The notes: a model not told the origin generated them from the sequence alone. DNA of 64,000 nucleotides from Larkinella punicea (GCF_003334855.1 NZ_QOWE01000002.1:310001-374000); one strand, 5' to 3'; shown: positions 27,301 through 35,445, counted from the first letter of the stretch. Made by a program: numbers and translations.

Positions 27301-27791
27301 TCGGTCACGTTGCCGCTGATCGTTCGTTCCTGGATTGGTGAAGAGCCCGTCGGAAATGCCTCTAACGAAAACGATTGCTGCGCTTGCGCTTTCGTGGCGG
27401 GCAAGCTGGTGGGTTGTTCTGCATTTTTGGTTTCACCGGCAGACTTCGTTTCCGGCCGTTTCCGATCCCGGCTATAAATCAGGTATGAATGCGGATTGTT
27501 TTTTTCAACCACCAGATTGAACGGTTCCAGCAGGATTTGCAAAGTACGCTCCAGCGAACCCGCTGCGTTAGTGACCGGCGCAACAAATTTATCTTTCAAT
27601 TCCCGGCGGTTGTAATCAAAGACAACGTGGTGCTGTTTTTCCAGATTTTTCAGGACATCGATCAAGGCCTGCTGGTTCTGGCGGTTTGTTTGCTGCGAAC
27701 GGGCCGACGCCATGGCCACGTCCTGACCAATGGCAGGCAAACCGCAATGGAATAGACCGATTACGGCCCAGATAACTACATGTGTTTTCAT
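24345..27791 (-). CDS. SusC/RagA-family TonB-dependent receptor with STN signalling domain
   Basis: The start at ATG 27791 (1148 aa) gives a signal peptide (MKTHVVIWAVIGLFHCGLPA), an STN domain (about 40-110, ALIDVLKNLEKQHHVVFDYN), a carboxypeptidase-like regulatory domain (GNVTDVVRNEPLPGVSI), a plug (DEVVVVGYGTVKKSDLTGSV, the SusC signature) and a 22-strand barrel ending in a C-terminal Phe. Imports a bulky substrate across the outer membrane using TonB. The STN domain and the adjacent fecR and sigma genes imply that substrate uptake signals through FecR to the sigma factor. The frame opens at 27872, but the N-terminus there is not signal-like. Confidence 0.95.
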   Translation of the reverse strand: MKTHVVIWAVIGLFHCGLPAIGQDVAMASARSQQTNRQNQQALIDVLKNLEKQHHVVFDYNRRELKDKFVAPVTNAAGSLERTLQILLEPFNLVVEKNNPHSYLIYSRDRKRPETKSAGETKNAEQPTSLPATKAQAQQSFSLEAFPTGSSPIQERTISGNVTDVVRNEPLPGVSIIQKGTTRGTTTDKDGAFRMPIPVGDVVLVFSYVGYEKQELSVGSQSTLTVRLKADEKSLDEVVVVGYGTVKKSDLTGSVAKVGEENIKATPIVSLDRAMQGRAAGVLVTQGSARPGGATAIRIRGTGSVNASNEPLYVIDGFPTGNLNSINPNDIESIEILKDASATAIYGSRGSNGVVMVTTKRGREGQSTVNFESYYGVQTVRRKIPLLNAREYAEFINEARVNGGGTPYFDGSSADRPAISALGTGTDWQEEVFRQAPIQNYQLSFTGGESKTRYAISGSYFDQQGIIRDSFFKRYSLRANLDREVKSWLKVGLSMQGAYGQSNSARTETEGGINSGVTNAAINFAPTFPVYNTAGTYYRDQGPLNGNNVDNPLGIAREITDLLTTTRVLANVFADVSLAKGLTFRTSWGGDLFNTKSNFYATRLIALGANTSGNASVNAVQTVNWLNENTLTYMKTVQERHNLTALLGYTTQTYHSEGVTANAVGFNDDFGLYNNLGAGATLRVPASSASDWALISYLARVNYGFDNRFLLTLTARRDGSSRFGPANKYGFFPSGALAWRLINEKFMQNQQAFSDLKFRLSYGLTGNQEIGDYRFLSSIAVAAYPFGGANPTRFNGGAPNGISNLDLRWEKNAQLDAGFDIGLLNNRLQITADYYIKTTSDLLFSVNVPLSTGYSTSLQNIGKVQNRGLELSLNTINVDQGGLRWSTEFNIAFNRNKVLTLDGRPDFLTGDGASHLNVSNTVQLKVGEPLGNFYGRVFEGVFQNQEEITNSAQKTAKPGDIRYADLNNDGVINDNDRTVIGNGYPKFFGGLNNTLSYKGVELNFFLQGSSGNSILNYGRFDLYSLNGNNNQSKEVLDRWTPTNPSNTIPRANSAGGQRILSSFHVEDGSYLRLKTISIGYNLPQALLDRATIRSAKVYLSAQNWLTFTRYQGYDPEVSRYGTSSISQGMDYGGYPAAKTVLVGLNLTF

Positions 27792-27813
27792 AAGGGTTTG
27801 GGATATAAACTGA

Positions 27814-28800
27814 CTACTCAATGATGTAGTGATCACCGTCGAAGGTGACGGTAACCTTGTATATTTTCTCAATTTTGCTCAATACCTGTTTCACATCGTC
27901 GGCGGGAATCGAACCGCTGAATAGTTCCCGCCCAACGGTTGGGTTACGCAGTTCCACCTGCAACCCATGACTGTCGCGGATTTCCTGAAGCACTTCGGAA
28001 ACGGGCTGATCGGTGAAAAGCAGGATGGAGGTCCTCCAGGCCAGTTCGTGGGAGAGATTGGCCCGGACAGATGTCAGTTGCTTCGTAACCTGGGTGTAGC
28101 GAACCTCATCACCGGGTTTCAGCGTATACGTTTGTTGGGCCGGGTTGGTCACTCTTACTTTCCCTTCCTGCAAAACGACCTGCGTTGTACCCCGGCGATT
28201 TTGTACATTAAACCGGGTTCCCAGCACCTCGACCGCAAGCTGATCGGGGGTGTGAACGATAAATTTCTGGTGATTGCGGGTGTGTTGTACACCAAAAAAA
28301 GCTTCCCCTTCCAGCCAGACATCGCGTTGACCGGTTTCGTCCCAATCGTCAGAAAACCGCAGTGATGAATTGCCATTGAGCGTCACCACCGACCCATCGG
28401 GCAGTTCCACCGTGCGCTGCTCGCCGTAGGAAGTCCGGATGGTTTGTGGCCCCGTCAGATACGGATAAAGGAGCAATCCCGAAACCAGCAGAACGATTGC
28501 CGCAGCCGCCCAACGCACGACCGGCAGGTGCATCACCCGTCCTGATTTGGAAACCGGCAGAACGGTTTTTTTCGGCTTGTTCTTTGTTGGTTCACCAAGC
28601 GGTTTTTCGTCGAGTTGCTGCCAGATGCCCGACAGCATCGTGTTGCGGAGAGACTGGCGTTCCGTTTCGGAAAGCGAGCGCAGGTACGAATCGTCATCGG
28701 AGAAATGTTTCCACCAGCTTTCTAATTGCCGCTTCTCCGCATCGGTCGCCTTCCCCCGCAGAAGTTTACGGATTAGGGTTTGCAGGTATTGTTTTCCCAT
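27814..28800 (-). CDS. FecR-family anti-sigma factor
   Basis: Starts at ATG 28800 (MGKQYLQTLIRKLL, 328 aa); the longer frame from 28923 has an unlikely N-terminus. Cytoplasmic N-terminal helical part, one membrane helix (VRWAAAAIVLLVSGLLLYPY), then the FecR domain (IRTSYGEQRTVELPDGSVVT ... VQNRRGTTQVVLQEGKVRV) and a DUF4974 C-terminal domain (EVLQEIRDSHGLQVEL). It sits in the inner membrane, reads the STN domain of the TonB receptor and releases the ECF sigma. It is divergent from the sigma gene and 22 bp upstream of susC on the same strand. Confidence 0.93.
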   Translation of the reverse strand: MGKQYLQTLIRKLLRGKATDAEKRQLESWWKHFSDDDSYLRSLSETERQSLRNTMLSGIWQQLDEKPLGEPTKNKPKKTVLPVSKSGRVMHLPVVRWAAAAIVLLVSGLLLYPYLTGPQTIRTSYGEQRTVELPDGSVVTLNGNSSLRFSDDWDETGQRDVWLEGEAFFGVQHTRNHQKFIVHTPDQLAVEVLGTRFNVQNRRGTTQVVLQEGKVRVTNPAQQTYTLKPGDEVRYTQVTKQLTSVRANLSHELAWRTSILLFTDQPVSEVLQEIRDSHGLQVELRNPTVGRELFSGSIPADDVKQVLSKIEKIYKVTVTFDGDHYIIE

Positions 28801-28942
28801 GAATTTGGTTGGGGTTTGCTTGTAAGTAGGACAACTCACCCCAATCCCTAAACCGAATCTTACCTTTTTTAAAGATTTTTTTGAGGGATTCCAATTCCAG
28901 AAAAAATCATTTACCTTCAACATTCGAACTAAACCGCACGCA

Positions 28943-29530
28943 ATGTCCAGGTGGTCTTCGCCCGATAGCGCAATCGAATCGGAATGGCTGCAAGCCCTGA
29001 AAACGGGTGACCGGAATGCTTTTACCCAACTCTACGATTTCTACTGGCAGCGTCTTTTTACGGTAGCCTACAATTACACCCGATCCCGGGAAACGGCGCA
29101 GGAACTGGTTCAGGAAGTTTTTATGAGTTTATGGGTAAAACGGGAAGAACTGGTGGTGCGCACCAATCTGGAGAGTTATCTGTATGGCGCGATCCGGTTC
29201 AGACTGTACGATTTGCTGGATAAACAGAAAAGCGCCAGTCTCTACGCCGACTATGCGGCCTACACCCAGACCGCGACCGAAGAAACCACCGAACAGCAAC
29301 TGGCTTTTGAGGAAACGACCGCCCTGATTCAGCAACAAATCGATGCGTTTCCAGTAACCACCCGGCAAGTTTTTCTGTTAAGCCGCTTCGAAGGACTTTC
29401 CGTTGCCCAGATTGCCGAAAAGATGCATCTATCGCCCAAAGCCATCGAATACCACATTACCAAAGCCCTTCGACTGTTGCGACTCCATTTGACGGATCTC
29501 TGTCTGTTATTGCTTTGCATGAGGTTGTAG
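28943..29530 (+). CDS. ECF sigma factor of the FecR/SusC locus
   Basis: A 195-aa ECF sigma-70 factor: region 2 (AFTQLYDFYWQRLFTVAYNY, ELVQEVFMSLWVKREEL) and region 4 (VFLLSRFEGLSVAQIAEKMH, SPKAIEYHITKALRLLRLHL). Bacteroidota encode many such factors in front of fecR-susC-susD sets. It is divergent from fecR, separated by 142 bp, which should hold both promoters. Released by FecR when substrate binds the receptor, it would activate the operon and possibly itself. The gene looks intact and GC-rich like its neighbours. Confidence 0.93.
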   Translation: MSRWSSPDSAIESEWLQALKTGDRNAFTQLYDFYWQRLFTVAYNYTRSRETAQELVQEVFMSLWVKREELVVRTNLESYLYGAIRFRLYDLLDKQKSASLYADYAAYTQTATEETTEQQLAFEETTALIQQQIDAFPVTTRQVFLLSRFEGLSVAQIAEKMHLSPKAIEYHITKALRLLRLHLTDLCLLLLCMRL

Positions 29531-29679
29531 AAAATTGGCGGTGCAGTTTAAAGCTTTGTTTAAACCAATCTATTGCCAGGTGAATTTGCGTCAAAATGAG
29601 GGATAGTTTGCGACTAAATGCCCATTTTCTGAACCGATATCCTGACTCAAAATGAGCCCCTTTTTTACGTTGAGAACTA

Positions 29680-29708
29680 ATAGGTTCAAAAAGTTTATAG
29701 ATTTTTGA
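29680..29708 (+). repeat. Direct repeat copy 2 at host/element junction
   Basis: 29 bp, ATAGGTTCAAAAAGT then TTATAGATTTTTGA, same orientation as 20439-20466 with one extra T. It lies 150 bp after the ECF sigma gene and 48 bp before the first gene of the small integrative element. It could mark an insertion junction together with copy 1. The 29.53-29.75 kb gap holds no supported gene. Confidence 0.6.
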
Positions 29709-29756
29709 CCGTCTAGTAGTGTAACCTAAATTAACCAATTTAGTAATTAGCAATCT

Positions 29757-30125
29757 TTATAGTTCTATCACCGCCGGTCGAAATACAGCCGGGTTAATCC
29801 AATACTCACTACGCCGTTTTTTGCTGATAATTTCAAAACGAGCCAGTTCCAATAATCCTTTATTTACGTAAGTGCGGGGACTTTGTAGTTCCTCCGCCAA
29901 CTCGTCTAACGACGCCAAAACATAGCCTTCTCCATTTAGGTCACTAGCCATTTTTAATAGCACTCGTAAAGCAATTGGTGATAGTGTAGCCAGCTTAGTG
30001 GCATAATATTCATTTGGTGTGAATATAATAGCCATCTGCCGGGATTTTGAATCTTTAAAAGGGCTTCGGTCATGATAGCGCAGAACGTTTGCCGCCATTG
30101 GTTCTATCTGTTTTGAGTTAAGCAA
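29757..30125 (-). CDS. RepL-like winged-helix protein of the small integrative element
   Basis: A 122-aa protein with a winged-helix pattern: FTPNEYYATKLATLSPIALR, then LDELAEELQSPRTYVNKGLL and a C-terminal YWINPAVFRPAVIEL. The last motif, a Tyr-x-Ile-Asn-Pro strand, recalls plasmid RepL-type replication proteins from Gram-positive bacteria. That similarity is from memory; it may instead be a transcription regulator. It is encoded leftmost in the element, on the same strand as the replication initiator-like protein. Confidence 0.55.
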   Translation of the reverse strand: MLNSKQIEPMAANVLRYHDRSPFKDSKSRQMAIIFTPNEYYATKLATLSPIALRVLLKMASDLNGEGYVLASLDELAEELQSPRTYVNKGLLELARFEIISKKRRSEYWINPAVFRPAVIEL

Positions 30126-30697
30126 TTGACACTTAATATATTAACAAAATAAAGCCATTTTTTGTGCCAAATGTGGGTGAAAAACAACCCCGGGGACTGT
30201 CTTCGGACCTTATTCTACCCTCTGTAGGTTTTTCATTTTACGAGTCCCAGTTGTTATTTCGATCAGATAGGTACTTTGGCTTTCATCTGGGAGTGCGATG
30301 GCACGGTACATGTGTCAATCCGGGCTTTTTACTGGTTGATCCTTTTGAACTGTTGATACTTACTCCAGCATCCAGTAAATTTGTTATCGTAATAGCGTTG
30401 TTAGCAGTAGTGGGGTTCTTTTCCATTAAGTTGGCGGGACCCTTCCCGATTCGGTTCGGGCGTGCGGCTAACAGCGCTATTTTCATTTCGTCAGACAGTT
30501 CGACAACAACCTGAACTATTGGCAAATCACCAATTTCCTATGACGTTCACAAGAAGAAACAAAACGTAAAATTTCTTCGGGTAATTCAATCCATTACCGT
30601 GTGTCGCGGACCTCAGTTTCACCAGCCTAGTAATTCTGCGTATATTTAATTGCAATCTTGGGCACCATTACAAAAACGGCTGATTGCCATAAATGAT
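30126..30697. other. Intergenic, 570 bp, no confident gene
   Basis: Only overlapping, opposed open frames occur here (for example 80 and 116 codons on opposite strands), neither with family-like sequence or a clear start. A GC-rich stretch with a CCCGATTCGGTTCGGG hairpin near 30450 may be a structure linked to the element's replication origin; this is a guess. Confidence 0.35.
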
Positions 30698-30919
30698 ATG
30701 AAATCGACTAGGCTCCGTCATAAGCTGCTTCAAAAGCTACAAGCCGTATTTTGGATCTACTACTTCAACATTCCAAAGCTCAAAAAGCGAATGGAGCTAA
30801 AATATAAAGATCATTACATTCATATCTCCTATACCAAAGTAGCAAAGCAAGCCTGGGCACGGGAGCGATTATTGAGCCAACTCGGCCCCCGAGTTTTTAA
30901 GTTGGATGAAGATTTTTGA
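30698..30919 (+). CDS. 73-aa basic protein of unknown function
   Basis: ATG at 30698 (MKSTRLRHKLLQK); the longer frame from 30650 begins at TTG. It is a basic protein with about 20 Lys/Arg, with aromatic-rich LQAVFWIYYFNIPK and a C-terminal FKLDEDF. It lies on the opposite strand to the rest of the element. No family is recognised and coding potential is not certain. The following 120 bp up to 31041 contain no supported gene. Confidence 0.35.
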   Translation: MKSTRLRHKLLQKLQAVFWIYYFNIPKLKKRMELKYKDHYIHISYTKVAKQAWARERLLSQLGPRVFKLDEDF

Positions 30920-31041
30920 TTACTTCCAAATTCTAAAAGAGGAACTTCTTCGTAAATTCACTAAATCTTCGGTTAAGCAAAATAGTAGAACGAGCGTCTC
31001 CGGGGACTGTACCCAGAGCTTCCCCCATCGTCCCACACGTT

Positions 31042-31338
31042 TTACACCATCCCCCCCGCTTCGGTAGATTTGGTTTGGCCAAAGGAATCTATTAATTCTT
31101 CACGCCGGTGAAGCTGTTTGATTGAAATATCCACTTCGTTCTTTGTCCCGTCAAAATAATTGAGAATCGTCTGCTGTTTGGAAGAAAGCCGTAACACTTC
31201 CACCACTGGAAATAATGATGTGTTGGCATGGGCTTTTTGAATTCGTCGCAGTAGGTTGTTGGCAGGGTTACTCTTCTCGTTGCGTGGACCATGAACCAAG
31301 TAATACGCTTCGGAGTGGCTTTCGACATAGGGTTTCAT
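31042..31338 (-). CDS. 98-aa small protein of the integrative element, unknown function
   Basis: Unknown protein. Its ATG overlaps the stop of the preceding 64-aa frame as ATGA, so the two are probably translated together downstream of the replication gene. The sequence is polar and helical, with an EVDISIKQLHRREELID segment, and no membrane part. I cannot name a family; a role in element maintenance is a guess. Confidence 0.4.
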   Translation of the reverse strand: MKPYVESHSEAYYLVHGPRNEKSNPANNLLRRIQKAHANTSLFPVVEVLRLSSKQQTILNYFDGTKNEVDISIKQLHRREELIDSFGQTKSTEAGGMV

Positions 31339-31529
31339 TCGGTTTTAACGATTCCGCAATTGCTTCCTTGATTCTGGATTGTAAAATCAATTGCTTTGCT
31401 ATTGGTTGGCTCTTGCTCAGAAAGGAGGATGCCTGTGTTTGCAAAATTGAAACACGAACACAACCAGCCGGAGATTAAAGTAATTGAATTGGTTTTGTGG
31501 CCAATGGCATTTTGTAAGATTTTCCACAA
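31335..31529 (-). CDS. 64-aa small protein after the replication gene
   Basis: Begins 8 bp after the stop of the replication initiator-like gene and ends in an ATGA overlap with the 98-aa gene, which favours a real gene. Contents: a Cys-containing hydrophobic stretch (LISGWLCSCFNFANTGILL) that could be a membrane segment, followed by polar residues. Not recognised. Chance occurrence cannot be excluded at this length. Confidence 0.35.
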   Translation of the reverse strand: MWKILQNAIGHKTNSITLISGWLCSCFNFANTGILLSEQEPTNSKAIDFTIQNQGSNCGIVKTE

Positions 31530-31537
31530 TTAATATG

Positions 31538-32440
31538 TTAGAGAATCTTATCATTTTCTGTCAGCAAATCCCACTGCTGCCGTGCTAAATTACACAGAGT
31601 ACGATGGATACGGTATTGGCTATACGTCTGCGTAATCTCTCGAAATTGTCGGAGCTTGCGGAAACGTTTCTGGTAGTCAAGATCTCGCCAGAAATGAGGG
31701 CGTTGGGCTTTCTCATATAATTTCCGTTCGGCGGTAGATAATTTTTCTATATGTACCGGCTCAACCATTACGACATCTTCTAATAAACCAACTACCCTGT
31801 TGCCTAATAATTGTAACTTAGTAGGATCGGTCAAATCTGCCATATACCGAATACCCATCGGGGAAAGTTCTTTGGCGGCATTGTTGTCATATTCAAACCG
31901 GAATAGTGACTCTGGTAAATGATATTGTGTTCCTTTATCATACGCCTTTATTCGGTAGTTCGTAAGACTGCATTCAACCCCATATCCTTCTCCTCGTATG
32001 GACGCCATCAGCCCAAATGGTTTCCTACCCTGGAAGCATATCATTTGGTCTAAAAAGTATTTAGGTGCGAAATAGGGCTGAATAAAATTTGATAGATTTA
32101 GATTCACTCCTGCTTCAACGCCATGAATCAGACCGATTGAAAAGTCATAATCGAATAATTCAGAAAGCTCATCAATGTCATGCTCCAGCGCTTTTGTAGT
32201 ATACGGCGAATAGTTCTGTTCACCGTTATTATGGAATTTAGCCCATGAGCCTTTGACAAATACCTTTCCTATTTTCGGGTAGTAGAAAAATGAAAAATTT
32301 CTAAACTTTGAACTAGTACGATAAGTTTTAACAAATGTCGCTCCCATTTCTCGTACTTCGTCAAAACGAAGTAACGAGCTTTTCAACAATTTTTCCGCTA
32401 AATTGCCTGGATATTCTAGTGTGGTATTGCAAATCGGCAT
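31538..32440 (-). CDS. Phage/plasmid-type replication initiator-like protein
   Basis: A 300-aa protein whose central part, SIRGEGYGVECSLTNYRIKA followed by YDKGTQYHLP and LFRFEYDN, resembles the II/X (CRI) family of rolling-circle initiators of filamentous phages and related elements. The match is from memory and the nicking Tyr cannot be assigned safely. In such elements the protein nicks the origin and starts replication after excision. It lies between an excisionase-like gene and two small coupled genes. No phage structural, Zot or mobilisation gene is present in the region, so a small replicative IME or phage satellite is more likely than a full prophage. Confidence 0.6.
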   Translation of the reverse strand: MPICNTTLEYPGNLAEKLLKSSLLRFDEVREMGATFVKTYRTSSKFRNFSFFYYPKIGKVFVKGSWAKFHNNGEQNYSPYTTKALEHDIDELSELFDYDFSIGLIHGVEAGVNLNLSNFIQPYFAPKYFLDQMICFQGRKPFGLMASIRGEGYGVECSLTNYRIKAYDKGTQYHLPESLFRFEYDNNAAKELSPMGIRYMADLTDPTKLQLLGNRVVGLLEDVVMVEPVHIEKLSTAERKLYEKAQRPHFWRDLDYQKRFRKLRQFREITQTYSQYRIHRTLCNLARQQWDLLTENDKIL

Positions 32441-32606
32441 TGCAGTAGTCTATTTAAAAAACGACCGAATAATTAAATGTCGGTTAGCGACCAACCTCGA
32501 TTACCATTTACAGAATCACTGGTGGAATGACCCGTCATCTTGCAATATGCCGTATTTAGTTAGGTGAAAGGCATATTTGACTAGCTGGCAGATTACCAGG
32601 TTTCCA

Positions 32607-32897
32607 TTATTTGCCACTATTTTGTAGCCATTCATAAAACTTTTCAGTATTAAATAGCAGTCTTTTGCCCCGACGGATTACAACACCTGCAGGCATCTTT
32701 GACACCTTTTGATAGAAGGTGCTTCGTGCCCACCCTGTAGCTGCCATAATCTGTTCAGAATTAGAAAGGCTTGGCTTTAAGGGCCCGTTATTGGGTGTTT
32801 GGAACTGGGTAGGACGACAGTTGTCCTTTATTTCTAAAAGAAGAGATTCTAAGCGATTCAGCCGCCGCTCAAGAACTGCGAAGGGGTTATCAATCAT
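32607..32897 (-). CDS. Helix-turn-helix excisionase-like protein
   Basis: A 96-aa protein with an N-terminal coiled coil (VLERRLNRLESLLLEIKDN) and a winged helix-turn-helix (SEQIMAATGWARSTFYQKV) followed by VVIRRGKRLLFNTEKFYEWL, the usual DNA-binding layout of MerR/AlpA-like excisionases in Bacteroidota elements. It probably directs the neighbouring tyrosine integrase towards excision or regulates the element. It lies between the replication gene and the 303-aa gene, same strand. Confidence 0.75.
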   Translation of the reverse strand: MIDNPFAVLERRLNRLESLLLEIKDNCRPTQFQTPNNGPLKPSLSNSEQIMAATGWARSTFYQKVSKMPAGVVIRRGKRLLFNTEKFYEWLQNSGK

Positions 32898-32988
32898 GAC
32901 TTATCGTTTTTTAATTGATAAGCCAAAGGTATTAGAGGAATCTATTGAGGTTTTTGCTACTTAATTGCTAGCAAAAAAATAGCAACTT

Positions 32989-33900
32989 TCATTTTGTTAA
33001 GATGCTGTTTATTAGCTTTTTAAATCTATTGATTTCTAATTCGATACTACTTGTTGCTCGATCCACAACAGTAATACTATTATTAAGACCTTGTCTTGTT
33101 CCTCCAAAACCGAAAGTATTTTTTAGTGCTTCGTATAATTTTGTCTGATTTTTCTGCATATCAATCTTGTTAAAGAAACCCAGATCATATAAGGCGTACA
33201 GCATGTAGGTAATTTCCTGAGGTTTTGCACCTTGTAATTCCTCAGTCAGACCACTGATCAATTTTTCTTTTCTTTTTGAATTTTCTTCCAGAATAAAATC
33301 TCTAAAATCGTATTTAATAGGGCGCTTAACTTTTTTAGGCTTGGCAACAGTAAAAATTTGGGAAGGGAATTGGCTTTGCGGCAAGCCGCTAATCATCTGC
33401 TCTGCTATTTGTATATTATCTAAAACAACTTCCAAGTAATGTTCATTCAAATATTTAAGGGTGGAGTGATAATGAGAACTATGGGTTATTTGCGAATCAG
33501 GATCAAACCCTGCATTAGGATCATGAGTCCTTCTTAAATAATTACCAAGCTTGGCAATCTCTGTTCCTATCAGCGAATGTAATGGCCTAAATAAGGATTT
33601 CTGATACCGAATTAACCTGTTCACATATTGAACGAATCTTGCGAATTCGAAATTTGATTCATTTTTCTCAATTTCTTTGATAAATAGATTTTCTTCTTGA
33701 ATATAATTACCATTTTCAGAAGAACAGATTATCGAATGACAAAATATATTAAATAGGATGCCTCTATATTCGTCTATAATTTTCCCTTTAATTTCGACTA
33801 TATCATACGCACGAACATCTTGTCCTTTAATTACTTGATTAACATTTGTAAAAATCGAAATTAGTTGATCTAATATGATGTTGTTATTATTCGACTCCAT
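32989..33900 (-). CDS. 303-aa element protein of unknown function, RteC-like?
   Basis: An AT-rich, helical protein directly after the integrase gene. Features: an N-terminal helical domain with a Tyr-rich FNIFCHSIICSSENG, a middle segment with basic linker (VAKPKKVKRPIKYD) and a C-terminal domain with ITYMLYALYDLGFFNKIDM and TRQGLNNSITVV. Similar proteins sit next to integrases in Bacteroidota elements, and RteC comes to mind, but homology is not shown. A regulator of excision or transfer is a reasonable guess. Confidence 0.5.
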   Translation of the reverse strand: MESNNNNIILDQLISIFTNVNQVIKGQDVRAYDIVEIKGKIIDEYRGILFNIFCHSIICSSENGNYIQEENLFIKEIEKNESNFEFARFVQYVNRLIRYQKSLFRPLHSLIGTEIAKLGNYLRRTHDPNAGFDPDSQITHSSHYHSTLKYLNEHYLEVVLDNIQIAEQMISGLPQSQFPSQIFTVAKPKKVKRPIKYDFRDFILEENSKRKEKLISGLTEELQGAKPQEITYMLYALYDLGFFNKIDMQKNQTKLYEALKNTFGFGGTRQGLNNSITVVDRATSSIELEINRFKKLINSILTK

Positions 33901-33916
33901 AGTTTAACTAAAGTTT

Positions 33917-35239
33917 TTACAATAAATTTTCAAAAGCTTCATCAATCAAATCACTATCAAATGAAGCCAGATAGGTCTGGGTTACTGCTTCGGTCTTGTG
34001 CCCCATTAACTCAGAAATGATACCTGTAGCTACTCCAGAATGTTTCAGGGTTGTAGCAAAGGAATGGCGGGCCACATATGTAGTTAACAGCGTTGTTATT
34101 CCTACAACCTCAGCAATTTCCTTCAGACCTGAATTGATATGGCCCATTACCTTGTTGCACCGGTTGTGAATCTGAAGCGGTGTTTTATGCAAAGCATCAT
34201 TTAATATGGGAAATATATATTCATTAAAACTATTACCAGGTCCTGAACGATAGCAGTCCAAAATGGCTAGCGCCGGTGGCACCAACCGAAAGGAAAAACG
34301 TCCTCCCGTTTTTTGACGAATATAGCTTAACCGTTGGTGCCCATTAAGATTTGAAGCAATATTGGACCAGCGTAACGCGGCAATATCCACAAAATTAATT
34401 CCTCCACAGAAATATGAGAATAGAAAGACATCTTTGGCAAGCTGAAGTCTTTCTACGTCATATTTGGTCGCGCCGGTCGGCTCATATTCTTCAATCTTAC
34501 GAATCTCAGCCCGATTGATTGCTCTTTTTGAAGTCGAGGTATCAAATTTACCAATATGAAATTTATACTTTTCTGCTGCATTGCGAGCAAATGGGTAGTA
34601 TTCGGCTTTAGCGTAGCCATTGGCAATAGCTTTATTCAGAACAGCCCGAAGAGTTCTGAATTTCACGGAAAGTGTAATTTCAGTTAGGCCACTCTTCCGC
34701 ATGAATGTTTCCCACCCATTGCAGAATTTGACAGTTACCTGATCGAAAGGAATATCTTCTTTATTGTACTGCGATTGGATATATTTAGTGAGCTGTAACC
34801 GTATTTCCCGGTAAACTTTTCGGTTCCCTACTTGCCCCGACTGAAGCATCTGGCTGGCCAAATCATCCATGTATGCCAGCAATTGGAATTGACTGTTAAT
34901 TTTACGCTCATCGCTGACTTTACTAGCTACTGCTTTGACATCATGAACCTCATCGGACATGGCTAAGCTATCCGCTGCATCACTATAACGTACTTCCCAT
35001 TTTTTCAATGTTGCTTCCAGTGCCTGCCGCTTATCATGCGGGTAACTCCGACGAACTTCATTGCGTTCATCATTCCAATATCTAGGGTGTAGGCTCTGGC
35101 CGGTGGAAACCCAGCGGTTCTTACGGTTTTTTGTAATTCTTACTACAAATGGATGCGAACCATCGCTTAGAGTTTTATGCTTGTAATAAACGACCTTAAC
35201 GGTGGCCTTACCCTCTTTATGTTCGGTAGATCTTGACAT
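33917..35239 (-). CDS. Tyrosine recombinase/integrase of the small element
   Basis: With ATG 35239 (440 aa; the frame opens at 35293) the protein has an arm-type DNA-binding domain (VKVVYYKHKTLSDGSHPFVV), a SAM-like core-binding domain (120-220) and a catalytic domain. Recognisable catalytic parts are TTYVARHSFATTLKHSG (His/Arg box) and LMGHKTEAVTQTYL (His and nucleophile Tyr). The usual first Arg box reads FSYFCGGINFVDIAALRW, the variant frequent in Bacteroidota integrases. It reads away from the tRNA fragment 138 bp upstream, the natural integrase-attachment site arrangement. Confidence 0.9.
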   Translation of the reverse strand: MSRSTEHKEGKATVKVVYYKHKTLSDGSHPFVVRITKNRKNRWVSTGQSLHPRYWNDERNEVRRSYPHDKRQALEATLKKWEVRYSDAADSLAMSDEVHDVKAVASKVSDERKINSQFQLLAYMDDLASQMLQSGQVGNRKVYREIRLQLTKYIQSQYNKEDIPFDQVTVKFCNGWETFMRKSGLTEITLSVKFRTLRAVLNKAIANGYAKAEYYPFARNAAEKYKFHIGKFDTSTSKRAINRAEIRKIEEYEPTGATKYDVERLQLAKDVFLFSYFCGGINFVDIAALRWSNIASNLNGHQRLSYIRQKTGGRFSFRLVPPALAILDCYRSGPGNSFNEYIFPILNDALHKTPLQIHNRCNKVMGHINSGLKEIAEVVGITTLLTTYVARHSFATTLKHSGVATGIISELMGHKTEAVTQTYLASFDSDLIDEAFENLL

Positions 35240-35376
35240 GTCGGTTGAAACGTTGGTTGAAACAAATATACGAATACAACCAAACATAACCAATATTAAC
35301 CAGTACAGAAAATTGCTAAAAACCTCACTTAAAGGACTTTAAAGACATTAACGAGATATATTGAATATTAACAAAC

Positions 35377-35423
35377 GCAGCTTCCCAAGCTGCAGGCCGT
35401 GGGTTCGAACCCCATTTCCCGCT
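35377..35423 (+). other. 3' fragment of tRNA-Gly(CCC): attachment site of the element
   Basis: Anticodon stem GCAGC/GCTGC with loop TTCCCAA (anticodon CCC at 35384-35386), variable AGGCC, T-arm GTGGG-TTCGAAC-CCCAT and acceptor 3' strand TTCCCGC plus discriminator T. The 5' half (GCGGGAA, D-arm) is absent upstream. Such a 3' tRNA fragment next to an integrase is the standard duplicated attachment core of an integrative element. The intact gene should be at the other end. Confidence 0.85.
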
Positions 35424-35445
35424 CGTTTCGTAATCTCTGTAAATG

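Noticed and set aside
30164-30525. Two opposed open frames (116 and 80 codons) in the small element
   Set aside because: Neither has homology-like features and each is a shadow of the other; no gene is called.
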